Shown: one piece after another, positions 6,965 through 14,939 of the stretch
Numbering within the stretch: position 1 is the first letter of the stretch
Layout: the number at the start of each line of letters is the position of its first letter
DNA from: CAZWCX01 sp964632945
GTDB taxonomy: Bacteria; Planctomycetota; MHYJ01; WSZJ01; CAZWCX01
Assembly (NCBI GenBank): GCA_964632945.1
Contig: CAZWCX010000085.1
Coordinates: forward strand, 1-32,506
DNA length: 32,506 bases
Direction of reading: 5' to 3'
Made by a program: the position numbers and the translations under genes
Notes under the pieces: generated by a model
What the model was told of the DNA's origin: nothing
Databases searched by the model: none
Seen by the model: the letters and a program-made list of their open reading frames with translations, nothing else

Positions 6965-8188
6965 CTACTTCGCCATCCGGATGGCCGGGAGCGTGTTGCC
7001 GCTCGTGTACAGCTTGTCCCACTCGACCTGGATGTCGAGCTTGTACGCAAGCTGAACGGCGGCCACCTCTTCCCGCTGAACGGGGTGGGCCTTGAACCGG
7101 GTCCCCTCCATGCGCGGGGGGGCTTGCCAGGACGGCCACTCGAAATAGGGAGGCGGCGCACACGGACCCACCGGCTCGGGCGTCAGTTCCGGGAGCTCCT
7201 CGAGGGTCGGGACCTCCTCGAGCGCGGGAACTTCCTCGAGCACGTCGGCCTCATCGCCGGGGACCTCGAGCAGCTGCGGCTCGTCCGACACCGGCTGCAG
7301 TTCGTCGGCGGGTTCGGGGACCAGCACCGGCTCCTCGTCGGCCGGGGCTTCCTTCACTTCCTCGATTTCCGAGAGCTCCACGACTTCCTCGGCGGCTGCG
7401 GGGGCCCGCTTGGCTTCTTCCACCTCGGCGAGTTCGAGGACTTCCTCCTGACCCGCCGGGGAGGCGGGCGCGTCGACCGCTTCCAGTTCGGGCACGTCCA
7501 CCGCCGGGACTTCGCCCGCATCGTCCGCAGGCAGTTCCTGCAGCTCGAGCGCATCGGACTCCACGGGCTCGGGCTGACGGGCAACCGGCATCGGCGGGGG
7601 CATCGCGATCGTCTGCGCGTCCGCGGGCATCTCTGAAACCACCGTCGCGGCGAGGGCGTCGTCGCCGCCCGCGCCGGGGCCGCCCATGAAACTGCCGGCG
7701 GGAACGGGCTCGGCGGCCATCGTCTGCGGTTCCGGCGCCGGGGCGGCATCCGGCCCGTAGAGGCTCCGCAGGGCCGCATGGATCTCGGACTCGTCGCATT
7801 GGACGACCTTCACCCGCGACCCGGTGACCCGGCGCAGTTCGGCGACGGCCGCGCGATTATAGTAGTTTGCCTTCGCCACGACGAGAATGTCCCCCAGCTT
7901 CGCCAGGGGAACCAGCTCGTGCTTCGTGGCGACGTCCATCGGCACGAGCTCGGCCTGCTTCGAGCCGAGTTCGAGTTTCCCGATGGAGAGGTGCGGGATC
8001 TTGAAGTTCGCCGTCAGGACCGGGATCAGCGCCTCGCGCGTTACATGTCCACATTCGGTCAGCACGGCCGCGAGCGGCCCGAGCGCATCGGGGCAATCCT
8101 CAATGGCGCGCTGGAGTTCCTCCGCGTAGATGACACCTTCCTGGATCAGGAGTTCGCCGATGCGCTTGCTGTCCGGAGCCATCGCCAT
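6965..8188 (-). CDS. MshEN (GspE N-terminal)-like protein with long acidic tail
   Basis: A 407-aa protein without the ATPase domain that normally follows this module. Residues ~8-145 match the GspE/PilB N-terminal (MshEN) domain: RIGELLIQEGVIYAEELQRA, a second helical motif, LVPMDVATKHELVPLAK, then DILVVAKANYY and VTGSRVKVVQCDESEI. In MshE and relatives this domain can bind cyclic di-GMP through RxGxxL repeats. From ~160 to ~340 the chain is low-complexity Ala/Pro/Glu/Val (repeated EEVxELxEIEE and PALEEVPTLEELPEL). A short conserved-looking C-terminus follows (FEWPSWQAPP ... VEWDKLYTSGNTLPAIRMAK). GGAG sits 8 nt before the first ATG, which therefore beats the ATG two codons inside. Probably a scaffold or c-di-GMP-responsive adaptor; no enzyme activity is visible. 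Confidence 0.75.
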   Translation of the reverse strand: MAMAPDSKRIGELLIQEGVIYAEELQRAIEDCPDALGPLAAVLTECGHVTREALIPVLTANFKIPHLSIGKLELGSKQAELVPMDVATKHELVPLAKLGDILVVAKANYYNRAAVAELRRVTGSRVKVVQCDESEIHAALRSLYGPDAAPAPEPQTMAAEPVPAGSFMGGPGAGGDDALAATVVSEMPADAQTIAMPPPMPVARQPEPVESDALELQELPADDAGEVPAVDVPELEAVDAPASPAGQEEVLELAEVEEAKRAPAAAEEVVELSEIEEVKEAPADEEPVLVPEPADELQPVSDEPQLLEVPGDEADVLEEVPALEEVPTLEELPELTPEPVGPCAPPPYFEWPSWQAPPRMEGTRFKAHPVQREEVAAVQLAYKLDIQVEWDKLYTSGNTLPAIRMAK

Positions 8189-8231
8189 GGAATCGTCTCC
8201 GAAGGCCGGTGGATTGGGCGTGCGGGCGGCG

Positions 8232-8260
8232 ATTATAGGCGGGTACTACTGGGCTTGCAA
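8232..8260 (-). promoter_or_regulatory. Strong sigma-70-type promoter for the MshEN gene
   Basis: On the minus strand TTGCAA and a perfect TATAAT are separated by 17 bp. The start of transcription would be ~36 nt upstream of the ATG at 8188. Confidence 0.75.
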
Positions 8261-8270
8261 GGGATTTCTC

Positions 8271-8300
8271 TTGACGGCAGATTTGCGACCGTGCTAGATT
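8271..8300 (+). promoter_or_regulatory. Promoter for the STAS/anti-sigma fusion gene
   Basis: TTGACG and TAGATT are separated by 18 bp, about 90 nt upstream of the GTG start at 8391. The two divergent -35 regions at 8255-8260 and 8271-8276 are only 10 bp apart, so the two genes may share control. Confidence 0.65.
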
Positions 8301-8390
8301 TCGCCCGTTCCGCCGTCACTTCTGCGCTGTCTCAAATGTCCCGTCTCGCCCCCCCAAGGGGTCTCAATTTCGTTAACGGGGAGACGACCT

Positions 8391-9467
8391 GTGCCTGATC
8401 TGACCGTCGAAGTCGAGTACTTGAAGGATGTTCAGAAGGCCGCCATGGTCGTACTCGGCGGCGCCATCGACGCGAAGACGGTTCCGGGATTCCAGGAGAA
8501 CCTGAACAAGCTCAAGGAAGGCGGAATCATCCGGTTCGTCCTGGACATGGAAAACGTCAAGTACATCAACAGCACCGGATTGGGCTACCTGGTCAACCTC
8601 GCGGACAACATCGACGGATCGCAGGGCGGCGTATCGCTCGTGCGCGTGCCGCCGAAGGTCAAGGTCGTGTTCGACATGCTCGGGTTGAACACCTTCTTCA
8701 AGAGCTACAACAGCCGGCGCGAGGCGATGGAGGCGGTGACCAAGCAGTACGGCGGAGGCGGCGCCGCGCCCGCACCGGCCCCGGCGGCGAAGCCCGCGTC
8801 CGGTCCGGTGGCGCGCCCGGCGGCGGCTCCCGCGGCCGCAAAGCCGCCCACCCCGGCCAGACCTCCGTCCCAGGTGGTGGCCTCGCCGGTCGCCGCCCGG
8901 CCCACCCCGGCGCCCGCCGCGGTTGCGACCGCGCCGGCCCCCGTGGCCGTCGGACCCTCCGACGTCGAATGCCAAGGATGTCACTCCACGCTCACCGTGC
9001 CGGAGGCCGGCACGTTCAAGTGCCCGCGCTGCTCCTCGATCTTCAGCTTCGCGGGAGGCAAGACCAACTTTCTGCCGCGCCGCAAGATGGCGCCCCTGCA
9101 GCTCACCCTGAGCAGCACCCCAGAGTGCACCGAAGCCCTCTGCTACCTCGTGGGACTCATGTGCAACAAGCTCGGTATGAGCCAGGACGCGGTTCAGAAC
9201 GTCCCCGGCGCGGTTCGCGAGGCGGTGGCGACCGTGATCGAGCGGGCCTACGGAAACAATGACCAGTGCACGTACCAGGTCCTGGTGGTCATGGCCGAGA
9301 CCGAGTTGTCGATCAAGATCGCCGACTACGGGAAGAAAATCGACCCGAACTCGACCGACAACAACGGCCAGTCCCTGTTCTCCTACACCAAGTCGGTGGT
9401 CGACGTGTTCGACCTCAAGTCCCACCCCAAGGGCGGGAACATCCTGACGATCGCCAAGCGGCTGTAG
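8391..9467 (+). CDS. STAS domain, zinc ribbon and anti-sigma-kinase-like (HATPase) fusion
   Basis: A 358-aa protein starting at GTG with GGGGAG 7 nt upstream. Residues 1-118 form a STAS (anti-sigma-factor antagonist) domain; S61 in INSTGLGYL is the position phosphorylated in SpoIIAA/RsbV proteins. Residues ~121-190 are an Ala/Pro linker. Four cysteines (C194, C197, C211, C214) make a small zinc ribbon. Residues ~233-357 resemble an RsbW/SpoIIAB-type ATPase: REAVATVIERAYGNN stands where the N-box should be but lacks the metal-binding Asn, and ADYGKKIDP replaces the D-x-G-x-G box. In known switches the kinase and its antagonist are separate proteins; here they are one chain and the kinase half looks catalytically weak or dead. 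No sigma factor lies nearby. An intrinsic terminator follows at 9493. Confidence 0.82.
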   Translation: MPDLTVEVEYLKDVQKAAMVVLGGAIDAKTVPGFQENLNKLKEGGIIRFVLDMENVKYINSTGLGYLVNLADNIDGSQGGVSLVRVPPKVKVVFDMLGLNTFFKSYNSRREAMEAVTKQYGGGGAAPAPAPAAKPASGPVARPAAAPAAAKPPTPARPPSQVVASPVAARPTPAPAAVATAPAPVAVGPSDVECQGCHSTLTVPEAGTFKCPRCSSIFSFAGGKTNFLPRRKMAPLQLTLSSTPECTEALCYLVGLMCNKLGMSQDAVQNVPGAVREAVATVIERAYGNNDQCTYQVLVVMAETELSIKIADYGKKIDPNSTDNNGQSLFSYTKSVVDVFDLKSHPKGGNILTIAKRL

Positions 9468-9492
9468 CCGCGTCGGCGCAACCGGACGACAT

Positions 9493-9525
9493 CCGCCGGC
9501 CTCTCGGGGCCGGCGGTTTTGTTTT
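9493..9525 (+). terminator. Intrinsic terminator
   Basis: A 9-bp perfect GC stem (9493-9501 with 9508-9516, 6-nt loop) is followed by TTTTGTTTT. It sits 26 nt after the stop of the STAS fusion gene. Confidence 0.9.
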
Positions 9526-9621
9526 CGGATGAGGTCGATCCGGCTCGATCCCCGGCCTCCCGGGCGGTTTCGTGCGGACGGGGAAGACGGGTATCGGGGC
9601 GCCCGGCGGGACGCCTCCCGA

Positions 9622-10329
9622 TCACGACCCCTTCGCCGGGCTCCGCTTCTCGATGAACTGAATCGCCTCGGCGAAGCGCTGCTCGTGGGCGGGCGGAAAC
9701 TGGTGGTCCCCCGGCCAACGGTACAGGTGCACCGGGAAGCCCTCCTTCTCGAAGTAGGCCAGCGCCTTCTCGCCGGACGTGAAGGGGATCACCGAATCCT
9801 TCTCCCCGTGGATGATGTAGATTGGCATGCCCTTCGCCTGTCGCACGAACGATGCGTCGATCGAGGCATCGTCCAGCCAGACGACGTTCCCGCCGATCGG
9901 GATGATCCCTCGGAACACCTTCGGGTTCCGCAGCCCCGCGTAGTAGGTCACGTGGCCCCCTTGCGAGAACCCCGACAAGTAGACGGGTCCAATCTTCGCC
10001 TCCCCGCGAACCCGTTCGATTTCGGCCAGGATCCGCTCTTCGTCGTTCGGCAGCACCCACTCCCAACCGCCGTTCGCCAGCCGTCCCGAGGCGTTGACGC
10101 ACAGGATGATCGTCTTCGCGCGGTCGCTGAACGTCTTGAACTGCCGGGCGGCATTCGCCGCCGTGTCGCCGTAGCCGTGCAGGAAGACCAGCAGCGGCGC
10201 CGCCTTTTTCGGATCGAGCTTGGCCGGCTTCACCACCACGGCGGCTGGGATTTCGGCGGACTCGGCGGCGGCGGGACGGACCGCCGCGAGCAGCAGCGCG
10301 GCGCAGAGCAAACGGGTGAGGGTCTTCAT
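9622..10329 (-). CDS. Secreted alpha/beta-hydrolase, carboxylesterase/phospholipase type
   Basis: A 235-aa protein beginning MKTLTRLLCAALLLAA, a signal peptide ending near AAAES (residues 21-24). GGGAG 8 nt upstream supports the ATG at 10329. The fold is complete: LVFLHGYGD (48-55) provides the oxyanion region, GFSQGG holds nucleophile S122, HGEKDSVIPF holds D178 and WPGDHQFPP holds H209. The order and spacing match the small phospholipase/carboxylesterase (dienelactone-hydrolase-like) group, including poly-hydroxyalkanoate-depolymerase-like enzymes. It most likely cleaves ester bonds in the periplasm or outside the cell; the substrate cannot be read from sequence. It is divergent from an Xre-type regulator that could control it. 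Confidence 0.88.
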   Translation of the reverse strand: MKTLTRLLCAALLLAAVRPAAAESAEIPAAVVVKPAKLDPKKAAPLLVFLHGYGDTAANAARQFKTFSDRAKTIILCVNASGRLANGGWEWVLPNDEERILAEIERVRGEAKIGPVYLSGFSQGGHVTYYAGLRNPKVFRGIIPIGGNVVWLDDASIDASFVRQAKGMPIYIIHGEKDSVIPFTSGEKALAYFEKEGFPVHLYRWPGDHQFPPAHEQRFAEAIQFIEKRSPAKGS

Positions 10330-10430
10330 CCATGGATCTCCCACAATCTTCTCTTCCTGTCGGAACCTCGAACACAGAATCAGATATAACCGAAAGGTGA
10401 GGAAAGCGTCGCACTTCATGTGGAAATGTG

Positions 10431-10444
10431 TTACCTCTTGGTAA
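10431..10444. promoter_or_regulatory. Inverted repeat TTACC-N4-GGTAA, operator candidate
   Basis: A short perfect inverted repeat lies in the 157-nt divergent spacer between the esterase and the Xre-family gene, 43 nt before the regulator's ATG at 10487. Its AT-richness stands out from the surroundings. Autoregulation by the downstream HTH protein is an inference. Confidence 0.35.
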
Positions 10445-10486
10445 GCCCGGCCCGCGACGATGCCGATCTGCAAGGATGGAGGACCC

Positions 10487-12007
10487 ATGCGCCGCCGCCC
10501 GGATTCGGTCGTCCCCCCGCTCGCCGAACGTCTGGCCCGGCTCACGGCGCGGTTCTCCGCCGCCGAGATCGCCCGGCGGGCCGGGACGTCCCAGGCGAAC
10601 GTGAGCCGGTATCTGCGGGGCCGGAAGTTCGGTGCCGAGTTCTGCGCCTCCCTGGTCGAGAAGTTCGGCGTGAACCCTTCCTGGCTTCTGACCGGGAAGG
10701 GGGCGATGTTCCTGGCCGACGTGGCGTCCGGCGCGCCGGGGCTGGCGGGCAATCTCCTGGAGTTGATCCAGGCGATGGAAGCGGTCGCCCAACTGCGGTT
10801 GGGCGCGGTCGCGGGGAAGAGCCATCGGGAGGTTCTGCGCACCTTGAACGATGCCCTGCAGCGCCACGAGAATCTCGTTCAGGAGCTGGACCAACGCTCC
10901 CGCCCCGTGTTCCGGGGACTGCTCGACCGCATTCGCGCGGCGCTCCTGGAGGGGGACATCGAGCGCGCCGACCAGTTGCGGATGGCCGCACGGCAGGTCG
11001 CGCGGCTTTGCGAAGACGAGTCCCTGCACCGTGAGCTGAACGGTCGGGAGGGGTATGTCGAGTCGCAGCGCGGCAATCTCGAGGCGGCCCTCGAGTTCCA
11101 TCGGCGTGCCTTCGTGTCCGGATGGACCGCGTCGCCGGGGACCGCCATGGACGTTTCGCTCCACGCCTACAACTACGCGAATCTGCTGGAGCGCACCGGA
11201 CGGCTGGAGGAGGGCCGCCGAGTCTGCCGCTCGGCACGGACCCTGTTGGACGACGGGCGGACCGAGCCTGCGCGGCTCGCGATGCTGCGGATGAAGGAGG
11301 CCCGATTCGACCTGGAGCTGGGGGACCTAGGCGCCGGTTTCGGGCTTGCGATCCCCGCACTCGGGGCGCTCACCGCCGACAACCTGCGCCGCGTGTTCGG
11401 CACGTGCGTCGAGGCGCTGGTCTTGTCCGGCGTGCTGAACTTCGAGGCCGTAGCGGCGCTGCCGGAGCATGTCGGCAAGGCGGCGATTCTGCTGCGCCTG
11501 GGGCGCTGGCTTGGCCGGCCGGACCTCCTCCGCCGGGGGGCGGCCGAACATGCCGCGCGGCCGGAAGAGGGGGTCAACCGCGATTTCGACCGGCGCGTCG
11601 CCGTCTGGACGTCCGGCCTGGCGGCCGCATTGGAAGGCCGCGGGCGGGTCGCGTTCCGGGACTTGCGTCGCACGCCGCAGGAGGGAGTTCCTCCCCTCAT
11701 CGCCATCGAGCAAGTCGTGATCGAAACCGAGGTTGCCAGGTTGGCCGGGAACGCCCGAGCGGCCGAGACGTCCCTTCTGCGGGCGGAGGAGGCGATTCGT
11801 GGACTGGGGGACGGCGTGACTCCCCCCCTCTGGACGCGCGCGTTTCATCACCGCAACGCGATCCGGCTGGCCGGTGACCCCGCCCGGGAGCGGACGGTGC
11901 GCGCGCGCGCCTTCTTCGCCGACCACGCCGCCCGCGGATACCGGCTGTTCGGCTCGGAGATGAAGTCGGAGGAAAGTGCAACGCACGCGCCGGGACCGAC
12001 GGCGTAA
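10487..12007 (+). CDS. Xre-family HTH regulator with TPR-like C-terminal region
   Basis: A 506-aa protein if read from ATG 10487. AAGGA 10 nt and GGAGG 4 nt upstream support this start, whereas the in-frame ATG at 10460 has no ribosome site. Residues ~10-65 form a lambda-repressor-type HTH: RFSAAEIARRAGTSQANVSR followed by YLRGRKFGAEFCASLVEKFG and NPSWLLTGKG, a phrase typical of phage-type and Xre regulators. The remaining ~430 residues are all helical and Ala/Leu/Arg-rich, with degenerate TPR-like pairs (GYVESQRGNLEAALEFHRRA; YNYANLLERTGRLEEGRRV), as in regulators whose TPR part senses a peptide or protein. Ligand and targets are unknown; the divergent esterase is the obvious candidate target. 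Confidence 0.78.
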   Translation: MRRRPDSVVPPLAERLARLTARFSAAEIARRAGTSQANVSRYLRGRKFGAEFCASLVEKFGVNPSWLLTGKGAMFLADVASGAPGLAGNLLELIQAMEAVAQLRLGAVAGKSHREVLRTLNDALQRHENLVQELDQRSRPVFRGLLDRIRAALLEGDIERADQLRMAARQVARLCEDESLHRELNGREGYVESQRGNLEAALEFHRRAFVSGWTASPGTAMDVSLHAYNYANLLERTGRLEEGRRVCRSARTLLDDGRTEPARLAMLRMKEARFDLELGDLGAGFGLAIPALGALTADNLRRVFGTCVEALVLSGVLNFEAVAALPEHVGKAAILLRLGRWLGRPDLLRRGAAEHAARPEEGVNRDFDRRVAVWTSGLAAALEGRGRVAFRDLRRTPQEGVPPLIAIEQVVIETEVARLAGNARAAETSLLRAEEAIRGLGDGVTPPLWTRAFHHRNAIRLAGDPARERTVRARAFFADHAARGYRLFGSEMKSEESATHAPGPTA

Positions 12008-12251
12008 CGCCCCTGCGCCCCCAATCCGTGTTGCGCCGTGGTCCATCCGCCTCGGCCGGGGCCGGGGAAGGCTCGACGTCGCCGGCGACCCGCACCTGAA
12101 GGACCGGACCGAATCGGGCCGGCCGGGAATGGTGTCTTCGGCGAATGTCGACCCGGGACGACCCGCGGGCACGGCGGCGAGTCTGTGCGGACCGAAGAGG
12201 CGTGTGACGGGGCGCCCGCGGCCCAGCGTGTCGACCGGCAGTCCGCCCCCC

Positions 12252-14198
12252 CTACTTGGGCGACTGCGTGATGGCCGGCGGGGCAGCCTGCTTCTGATAG
12301 TACTCGCGGGCCTGCCACGTCGTCACCATCAGATACCCGCCGATCGAAGACACCACCAACGCGCTGACGACCGGTAGGACTTTCAGCAGCTTTCCCGATC
12401 CTTTGAAGCGATTCAGAAAATCGGCGGCCGACACCATCAGAATGCCGATTCCAATCAGCACCAGCGCCAGGCCCACGCCGAAGGAGAGGATCATCAGCAT
12501 CCCCAGGGCGACCTTCTTGAAGTGAATGGACGCCAGGAGGATCACCACGGCGGTCGGGCAAGGCAGGGCGCCACCGGAGATGCCCAGTGAAATCAGATTG
12601 TGTAGGCGCACTCCCCGGGCACGCTTCGGTTCGAGCGGGACCTCCCGAACCATCGCCGGTTCGTGAGGGTGGGCGATCCCACGCGCTACGGCCTCCTTCG
12701 GACGGCCGCCGAGCGTGTGCGCGTGGTCGTGCGCGTGGTCGTGCGCGTGGTCGTGCGCGTGGTCGTGCGCGTGGTCGTGCGCGNNNNNNNNNNNNNNNNN
12801 NNNNNNNNNNNNNNNNNNNNNNNNNNNNNNNNNNNNNNNNNNNNNNNNNNNNNNNNNNNNNNNNNNNNNNNNNNNNNNNNNNNCGTGGTCGTGCGCGTGG
12901 TCGTGCGCGTGGTCGTGCGCGTGGTCGTGCGCGTAGTCGTGGTCGTGCGCGTGGTCGTGCGCGTGGTCGTGCGCGTGGTCGTGCGCGTAGTCGTGGTCGT
13001 GCGCGTGGTCGTGTGCGTGGTCGTGGTCGTGATCGTGCGCGTGGTCGTGCGCGTGGTCGTGGTCGTGATCGTGCGCGTGGTCGTGATCGTGGTGATGCCC
13101 GTCCGGGCCGTGATGATGGTGCCCTCCCGACCCGTGGGTGTGCTCGAACATGGCGCTGCCGCCGACCAGGCGAGCGCGGGTGAGCGAGAGGCCGATCAAC
13201 AGGATGACGGCGCCGCTGCCGAAGTTGATCCAGAACTCGAACTCGCCGTACATCTGACTGGACAGGTACAGGGCGATCAAGCCGGCGATGATCACGGTCG
13301 AAGTGTGCGCGATGGTGACGGTGATGCCGAGAACGATGGCGTTCCAGATGGTCCCCCGATTCCCGATGAGGTAGGCGGCCACCAGCGTCTTGCCGTGTCC
13401 CGGGGATAGGGCGTGGGCTGCTCCCCAGACGAAGCTGAGTCCGATGAGGGACAGGGCAAACCACATCGTCATGTCGTCGCGCCGCAGGGCTTCCCGGACC
13501 TGGGCCTCGATGCTCGTGTCGATCTGCTCCGGTTCCTCGACGGCGACCCACGAGCGGCTGGCTTCCGTGGTCTCGAACTTGAACGGCAGGCCGGTGTGCT
13601 CCATCGCGCCGCGGGGGATGCCGACCTTGAGTTCCTCGACCCCTTCCGGGTAGAAGTACTCGAGCGTCACGCCCTCGCCGGCGACGACGAACACCTTCAG
13701 CTTCGCGGGGGTGTCCATTACATTGCGCGGGTAGAATCCCATCTCGTGCCTGCCGAGGGGGGTCGAGTCGAGCGGCAGGTGGAGCTGCACGTTGATCTTG
13801 AGGGGGCTGGGCTCCGCGGTGTCCTCCCATTCGCGGATGCTCGAACGCACACGGTCCACGACCAGCCGGCTGTCGGCCTTGTGGTCATCGTCGAGCTCGA
13901 GGATGAATCCCTCCTTGTGAAGCCGCTCCATGAGAGTGGCGAGGATCTGTTCCTTCTCCGTGGGGTCGATCTTGCCGTTGCCGTCGGCATCGATCTTCTT
14001 TCGAAAGTCCAGAGCCGCGATGTCGCCGACCGCGATCCAGTAATCGAACACCATGCGATCGCGCCAGACGGCCACTTCGCAGGCGGCCTCGGTGCCGGTC
14101 ACTCGCCGATCGGTCAGGTCATGCGCGGACGGGGCGGGTCCAAACCCAGCCAGGAGGGCCGCAGCCACGGCGAGGGACAGGAGAGGACGGCGGGACAT
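12252..14198 (-). CDS. NicO-family Ni/Co transporter with EF-hand and His-Asp repeat (interrupted by gap)
   Basis: About 648 aa, with 100 Ns inside. The start MSRRPLL has GGAG 6 nt upstream, and a signal peptide ends at PSAHD (~residue 25). The N-terminal ~235 residues are extracytoplasmic and contain an EF-hand loop DADGNGKIDPTE (70-81). TM segments follow, with the NicO/RcnA signature HALSPGHGKT (262-271). Between TM blocks lies a long Gly/His then (Ala-His-Asp-His)n stretch (from ~353), and the C-terminal block LGISGGALPCPTAVVILL carries the second family motif. NicO proteins move Ni2+ or Co2+ through the inner membrane; RcnA-like efflux pumps also carry a His-rich loop. The secreted EF-hand domain is unusual for the family's small members. 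The gap lies in the repeat, so the true length is unknown. No metal regulator or urease/hydrogenase gene is adjacent. Confidence 0.85.
   Translation of the reverse strand: MSRRPLLSLAVAAALLAGFGPAPSAHDLTDRRVTGTEAACEVAVWRDRMVFDYWIAVGDIAALDFRKKIDADGNGKIDPTEKEQILATLMERLHKEGFILELDDDHKADSRLVVDRVRSSIREWEDTAEPSPLKINVQLHLPLDSTPLGRHEMGFYPRNVMDTPAKLKVFVVAGEGVTLEYFYPEGVEELKVGIPRGAMEHTGLPFKFETTEASRSWVAVEEPEQIDTSIEAQVREALRRDDMTMWFALSLIGLSFVWGAAHALSPGHGKTLVAAYLIGNRGTIWNAIVLGITVTIAHTSTVIIAGLIALYLSSQMYGEFEFWINFGSGAVILLIGLSLTRARLVGGSAMFEHTHGSGGHHHHGPDGHHHDHDHAHDHDHDHAHDHAHDHDHDHAHDHAHDHDYAHDHAHDHAHDHAHDHDYAHDHAHDHAHDHAHDHXXXXXXXXXXXXXXXXXXXXXXXXXXXXXXXXXXAHDHAHDHAHDHAHDHAHDHAHTLGGRPKEAVARGIAHPHEPAMVREVPLEPKRARGVRLHNLISLGISGGALPCPTAVVILLASIHFKKVALGMLMILSFGVGLALVLIGIGILMVSAADFLNRFKGSGKLLKVLPVVSALVVSSIGGYLMVTTWQAREYYQKQAAPPAITQSPK
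12717..13096. repeat. 12-nt coding tandem repeat (Ala-His-Asp-His)n
   Basis: The plus strand repeats GCGTGGTCGTGC with occasional 6-nt variants; on the minus strand this reads Ala-His-Asp-His or Asp-His. It encodes the metal-binding loop of the NicO transporter. It spans the assembly gap, consistent with repeat collapse during assembly. Confidence 0.95.
12784..12883. other. Assembly gap of exactly 100 N
   Basis: One hundred Ns sit inside the 12-nt tandem repeat. A round 100 usually denotes unknown size. The same reading frame continues on both sides with 100 Ns, but the number of repeat units cannot be known. Confidence 0.97.
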
Positions 14199-14236
14199 GG
14201 GACGCTCCAAGCGGCTGAAACCGGGGATTCGCGTGA

Positions 14237-14265
14237 ATGGTATCAAAGGAGTGGGGCGCTGTCAC
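14237..14265 (-). promoter_or_regulatory. Promoter for the NicO-family gene
   Basis: On the minus strand GTGACA and TACCAT are separated by 17 bp, ~39 nt upstream of the ATG at 14198. No metal-responsive operator is obvious. Confidence 0.5.
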
Positions 14266-14287
14266 GGGACCGGGGGTCGGATCAGGA

Positions 14288-14316
14288 TTGACACCCGACC
14301 TGTGGAGGGGTACGCT
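14288..14316 (+). promoter_or_regulatory. Promoter for tatA
   Basis: A perfect TTGACA and TACGCT are separated by 17 bp. Transcription would start ~25 nt before ATG 14346, leaving a short leader with GGAGG. Confidence 0.7.
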
Positions 14317-14345
14317 GAACTGAGTTAACCGATGGAGGTACGTTC

Positions 14346-14591
14346 ATGCTCGCCTTTGGCCCCGGGGGCATCGGCTTCTGGGAACTGATGGTCATCCTCG
14401 GGATCGTGGTGTTGCTGTTCGGCGCAAAGCGGATTCCCGACCTCGCGCGGGGTTTGGGGCTGGGCGTCAGTGAGTTCAAGAAGGGCCTGAGCGGCCAGGC
14501 GCCCGCCGAAGAGGCCAAGCCCGAGGAGGGCAAGGAAGCCCCCGCCAAGCCCGAGAAGACGGTCGGCCCACGCGACCACGTCCAATCGTAG
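14346..14591 (+). CDS. tatA: Twin-arginine translocase TatA/E subunit
   Basis: An 81-aa protein. GGAGG lies 7 nt before the ATG. A single N-terminal membrane helix (~residues 9-24, GFWELMVILGIVVLLF) is followed by the conserved hinge FGAKRIPDLARGLGLGVSEFKKG, an amphipathic helix, and a short charged Lys/Glu/Pro tail, which is the full TatA/TatE layout. It would form the protein-conducting part of the Tat pathway in the inner membrane, exporting folded proteins with TatC. No tatB or tatC is adjacent; the gene is monocistronic with its own promoter, as is common where tatA is unlinked. Confidence 0.96.
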   Translation: MLAFGPGGIGFWELMVILGIVVLLFGAKRIPDLARGLGLGVSEFKKGLSGQAPAEEAKPEEGKEAPAKPEKTVGPRDHVQS

Positions 14592-14939
14592 CCACTTCCG
14601 GACGGCGACCGGCGAGCCCCCTCGCCCGGTCCGCCCATTCGTCGCCGCAGGGGACATGATTCCCCGCCCGGTCCCATCCCGCACCTGCCCGTCCGACCCG
14701 CCGCTCCAATCCAGGGCGGTTGCGGCGAAAAGCCCGGTTCCCCATCCGCTCCGCGCGCGCCTTGCGGCGATCCGCCGGGATCCGCATCATGCCTGAATTG
14801 CGACCCTCAACCCCGAGATGCCGGACCTGCCTCGGCATGCCCACCCGCACGAGCCCCGGCGTCGGTGCTGGCGATGAGCGGATTCGTTCCCCGGTCGGAC
14901 GCGCTGCCGGCGTCGCGACGGCGTGACCGCGGGGATCGG
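14592..14939. other. 348-nt convergent intergenic region without a recognisable gene
   Basis: It lies between the 3' ends of tatA and the coiled-coil gene. It has a short inverted repeat (ATGCCG, 9-nt spacer, CGGCAT near 14817) but no U-tract terminator. The short ORFs in it have no ribosome sites and arginine-rich, shadow-like composition. Confidence 0.6.

Noticed and set aside
8182..8184. Second ATG as start of the MshEN protein
   Set aside because: The GGAG site is 8 nt from the first ATG (8188) but 14 nt from this one.
12717..13096. CRISPR-like array
   Set aside because: Units are 12 nt with no spacers and keep an open His-Asp frame of a transporter.
14720..14926. Small gene between tatA and the coiled-coil gene
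   Set aside because: No ribosome site, Arg/Pro-rich composition and no recognisable pattern.
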